Source: UBA6624 sp964343345 [NCBI: uncultured bacterium] (GTDB lineage Bacteria > UBP7 > UBA6624). From it: 8,124 nt of DNA. How positions within the stretch are numbered: position 1 is the stretch's first letter; the number at the start of each line of letters is the position of its first letter. The position numbers and the translations under genes were made by a program. The stretch lies in assembly GCA_964343345.1 (NCBI GenBank), contig CAYFJE010000049.1, forward strand, positions 1 through 8,124, given 5' to 3'. The notes under the pieces were generated by a model. It worked only from the letters and a program-made list of their open reading frames with translations, searched no databases and was not told the DNA's origin. This document shows positions 5,909 through 8,124 of the stretch, piece after piece.

Positions 5909-6735
5909 GAAGCAAAACCTCCTAAAACAGAATCCTGCAAATCCATCTTTTTCAATAACCTGTTTTGATGTTCCATTGCCTGTTCCATCTTTTTCTTCGA
6001 TTCATTTTTTTCGAAATCAGTTACAGAGTCAAAATAATCATCCCTGTGCTGGAAATAGGCACCAAACATTACAGCGAATTCAGGCAAGTCTTTAAAACGA
6101 TTTACAGTACGAGACTTACCATAATCATGTCGACATTCGGATTCAGCCACATATGCCATCTTTTCAAAAAAATGAGCTGTTTTCATGTAGTTAATCTTTT
6201 CTCGGGCAGCACCTTTTTGAAGACCCAAATCAAGTGCCTGACCTCCAATAACGCTATCTGGCATCAACATTTCTGAAAAAGGATAAGATGTGTCGGAGTA
6301 ATTATCACCTCCCTCTGTATATATGCCTGAAACATAAGACATCCCCAATAAAACATTACTTGCAAGCAAGGCTGTGGACTCTCCGAATTTTTTCCATAAT
6401 GAGGGTTTACCTCTTCGCAACGCATCATTGTCCATACATGGCAAATCATCTTGTATCAATGTAAAAGCATGAAAATATTCAAACGAACATGCTACTTGCA
6501 ACATCGGTTCTCCGACAGAAGGCTCCCAGTCCCACTCTTGATTAACTGGATGGATACTGTGAACAAGAGCCAAATAAAATAAAGGGCGAACCCTTTTTCC
6601 ACCACTGAAAAGCGCATAGGAAACCGCTTCCTTCAAAACAGAAACTCCTTCAAGCGAGTCAACCCTGTCTTCCATTTCCTTTTCAATGTAAGGTTTCCAA
6701 AATTCAATGAATTTTTCTGTTTTCTTTTTCGACAT
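5887..6735 (-). CDS. IspA-like short-chain prenyl diphosphate synthase, loop-deleted
   Basis: The 282-residue protein is a trans-isoprenyl diphosphate synthase, a family that condenses isopentenyl diphosphate with allylic diphosphates (products such as farnesyl or geranylgeranyl diphosphate). Visible motifs are SGGKRVRP at 44-51, the first Asp-rich motif DDLPCMDND (Asp96, Asp97, Asp102) followed by ALRRGKPS, GGQALDL at 164-170, a Lys-Thr at 185-186 and the second Asp-rich motif DDYFD at 232-236. The bacterial farnesyl synthase pattern before the first motif (HAYSLIHDD in E. coli IspA) reads HAFTLIQDD, with Gln for His. After DDYFD only about 46 residues remain. The usual GK...GKxTYP loop, which carries diphosphate-contacting lysine, is missing although the frame is unbroken, so activity or specificity may differ. 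It follows the transglycosylase by 15 bases with no evident ribosome binding site and overlaps the DapF-like gene. Confidence 0.88.
   Translation of the reverse strand: MSKKKTEKFIEFWKPYIEKEMEDRVDSLEGVSVLKEAVSYALFSGGKRVRPLFYLALVHSIHPVNQEWDWEPSVGEPMLQVACSFEYFHAFTLIQDDLPCMDNDALRRGKPSLWKKFGESTALLASNVLLGMSYVSGIYTEGGDNYSDTSYPFSEMLMPDSVIGGQALDLGLQKGAAREKINYMKTAHFFEKMAYVAESECRHDYGKSRTVNRFKDLPEFAVMFGAYFQHRDDYFDSVTDFEKNESKKKMEQAMEHQNRLLKKMDLQDSVLGGFASWLIDKE
5918..5923 (-). promoter_or_regulatory. Strong ribosome binding site for a TTG start
   Basis: On the minus strand a full AGGAGG lies 9 bases before TTG 5908, within the final codons of the prenyl synthase gene. No ATG or GTG in the same frame offers an alternative near the conserved N-terminus. 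This site therefore decides the start of the DapF-like gene and marks it as translated from the same message. Confidence 0.75.
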
Positions 6736-6750
6736 GCTATTAATAAACTG

Positions 6751-8124
6751 CTACTCTAAGGCATAACCATCTAATCTTTGATACATGAATAGATTTGTAA
6801 GGATTGATCTTGCGTATATTCTTGGTTCTGAAAGAGGTATTTCTAATATTCTTAAAGGATCCTTTAAATCCTCATATTCATTCTCATCAATACGGTCAAG
6901 CCATGAGTCAACCCTTGATGATCCTGCATTGTAGGCAAATAAAGCAGCAACAATATCACCATTATATTTTTCAAGCATTTCGTCCAGATAAGTCGAACCA
7001 ACCAAAAAATTTAGACTAGGTTCTTTCAAAAGGATTTTTACCTCTTCGATTGAAGCATCCATATGAAGACTTCTAAGAACCCCCAAGGCAGTAGAAGGCA
7101 TAACCTGTGTTAACCCGATAGCACCTGCTGAAGATATGGCATTTGGCTGAAATGCACTCTCCCTATGAACTAAAGAATACATAAGCAGCCTGTTTTCATT
7201 TTTTCCAAAATTGAAACCACCAAAAATTTCATCGTATGGAGTTGGCCAAAAGTTGAAAAGTATTTTTACGATACTCTCTTCTGAAAAATTTTCTTTAGTT
7301 ATTCCATCCAACAAAAAACCGGCATAAAGCCTTGCCTTGATTCCTTTTTGCAGTTTCATTAACAAAGACGAAATCCTTAAAAGATTACTGTAGCTTCTTT
7401 CTCCTTGTGAATATCTGAAACTTACCTCTTTTAAGACTATTTTAGGGATTAAATCTTCATAATAACTTAATTCATCTTCCTTAAAACCAACATTTCCTGA
7501 ATTAGAAAAAACCAAATCCCACCACTCTTTTTCAGAAAAACCTTCTTTTTCAAAAATATATGAACTAAAAAAAGAAAAAGGGTATTTTCTCAAAAGCTCT
7601 TCTTTTTTTTGAATATGACCTCCAAATCTGTATTCCCAATAAAGCTTATTTGGCTGAAGATCGACATCCTTAATCTCTGAAATATAAGAAAGAGCAATAT
7701 TTGGATTTTTTATAGCATTGAGTCTAAAAAGATGATATTTGCATAAATCTGCCCTTGGCCCTTCCGGATACCTGTTCAAATACCTCTTGTATTCCTTTTC
7801 GGCATCATCAAAAAGCCCTAGATAAAAAAGATATCCAGCTTTTCTATACACCCCATCTTCTCCCCCTCCACTTATCGCCATTTTTTCAAGAGATGCAAGA
7901 GCTTCTTCAGTCTGTCCAAGAGAAGAAGAAATTCTTGAATTCAAACTGTGATACTCAAGAAAATGATAATTTGCTATACCTTCCTCATCCCAGTCTTTCA
8001 AATTCTTCTTTGCATCTTTTACTTTTGATGATTTGTAATTTCCCCAAGACAAAATGAAATTTTTTAAATCAGAATGCGGAGAAAGTTTTCCAAGTTTCTG
8101 ATAGTCAAAATCAATATTCCAAAC
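6751..8124 (-). CDS. Slt70-like lytic transglycosylase, 5' end beyond the window
   Basis: Soluble lytic transglycosylases cleave the MurNAc-GlcNAc bond of murein, leaving 1,6-anhydro ends, in the periplasm. The C-terminal SLT domain is clear. It has VHRESAFQPNAISSAGAIGLTQ in part, with catalytic Glu codon at plus 7159-7161, then MPSTA, NFLVGSTYLDEML, and ALFAYNAGSSRV, with a tail like the EIP...RxYxxxxLxN segment of Slt70. Upstream is a long helical region with TPR-like repeats (for example LFYLGLFDDAEKEYKRYLNRYP), as in the superhelical ring of Slt70. The frame is open right up to base 8124 (24 further codons before TTG 8052, with no stop), so TTG 8052 is not the real start. The N-terminus, including any signal peptide, lies outside the window. 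At least 457 residues are present. It heads the run leading to the prenyl synthase and DapF-like genes. Confidence 0.9.
   Translation of the reverse strand, partial: VWNIDFDYQKLGKLSPHSDLKNFILSWGNYKSSKVKDAKKNLKDWDEEGIANYHFLEYHSLNSRISSSLGQTEEALASLEKMAISGGGEDGVYRKAGYLFYLGLFDDAEKEYKRYLNRYPEGPRADLCKYHLFRLNAIKNPNIALSYISEIKDVDLQPNKLYWEYRFGGHIQKKEELLRKYPFSFFSSYIFEKEGFSEKEWWDLVFSNSGNVGFKEDELSYYEDLIPKIVLKEVSFRYSQGERSYSNLLRISSLLMKLQKGIKARLYAGFLLDGITKENFSEESIVKILFNFWPTPYDEIFGGFNFGKNENRLLMYSLVHRESAFQPNAISSAGAIGLTQVMPSTALGVLRSLHMDASIEEVKILLKEPSLNFLVGSTYLDEMLEKYNGDIVAALFAYNAGSSRVDSWLDRIDENEYEDLKDPLRILEIPLSEPRIYARSILTNLFMYQRLDGYALE

Noticed and set aside
5887-6040. Frameshift as the cause of the short prenyl synthase C-terminus
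   Set aside because: The frame reads without interruption from DDYFD into a helix that resembles the family's final helices and ends with the expected overlap, so an internal deletion explains it better than a frameshift.
5826-6276. Plus-strand open frames of 89 and 103 codons
   Set aside because: They lie antisense to the well-supported prenyl synthase and dapF-like genes and resemble no protein family. They are shadows of the opposite strand.
8052-8052. TTG at 8052 as the start of the lytic transglycosylase
   Set aside because: The frame stays open for 24 more codons to the window edge, and a Slt70-type protein would be expected to have more N-terminal sequence and an export signal. The gene is treated as partial.

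Overview
The window comes from a low-GC (roughly one-third G+C by eye) bacterium, most likely a diderm. The supporting genes are a Slt70-type lytic transglycosylase, a DapF-family protein and a c-di-GMP pair of GGDEF and HD-GYP proteins. The phylum cannot be fixed from sequence alone. Ribosomal protein S4 is of the form without the N-terminal zinc cysteines and sits outside the usual S13-S11-S4-RpoA cluster. Shine-Dalgarno use is patchy: some starts have excellent sites and several have none.

Layout, left to right. Positions 1-47 hold the 5' half of an initiator tRNA (CAU anticodon) on the minus strand, cut by the window edge. A 51-base divergent spacer follows. Next is a tightly packed plus-strand run: a GAF-GGDEF diguanylate cyclase (99-1616), a protein with two HD-GYP domains (1603-2802, overlapping by 14 bases), an unrecognised 255-residue protein (2805-3572), ribose-5-phosphate isomerase B (3557-3997, overlapping by 16 bases), an unrecognised 99-residue protein (4003-4302), a 38-residue single-span membrane protein (4311-4427), then rpsD (4452-5066) with its own strong -10 box. 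A minus-strand run converges on it: a Slt70-like transglycosylase (from beyond 8124 down to 6751), an IspA-like prenyl diphosphate synthase (6735-5887) and a DapF-like protein (5908-5063). The rpsD and dapF-like stop codons overlap by 4 bases.

How the genes work together. The first two plus-strand genes can make and break c-di-GMP from one message. RpiB and the unknown proteins are probably passengers or partners in that transcript. The minus-strand run has a cell-envelope flavour (murein turnover, prenyl diphosphate, DAP-family epimerase).

Three proteins depart from family norms at functional positions. The second HD-GYP domain has lost two metal-ligand histidines. The DapF-like protein has serine where the first catalytic cysteine belongs. 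The prenyl synthase lacks the lysine-bearing loop after its second Asp-rich motif. No mobile element, CRISPR array, insertion sequence or clear rho-independent terminator was seen, and no gene-free stretch exceeds 150 bases.
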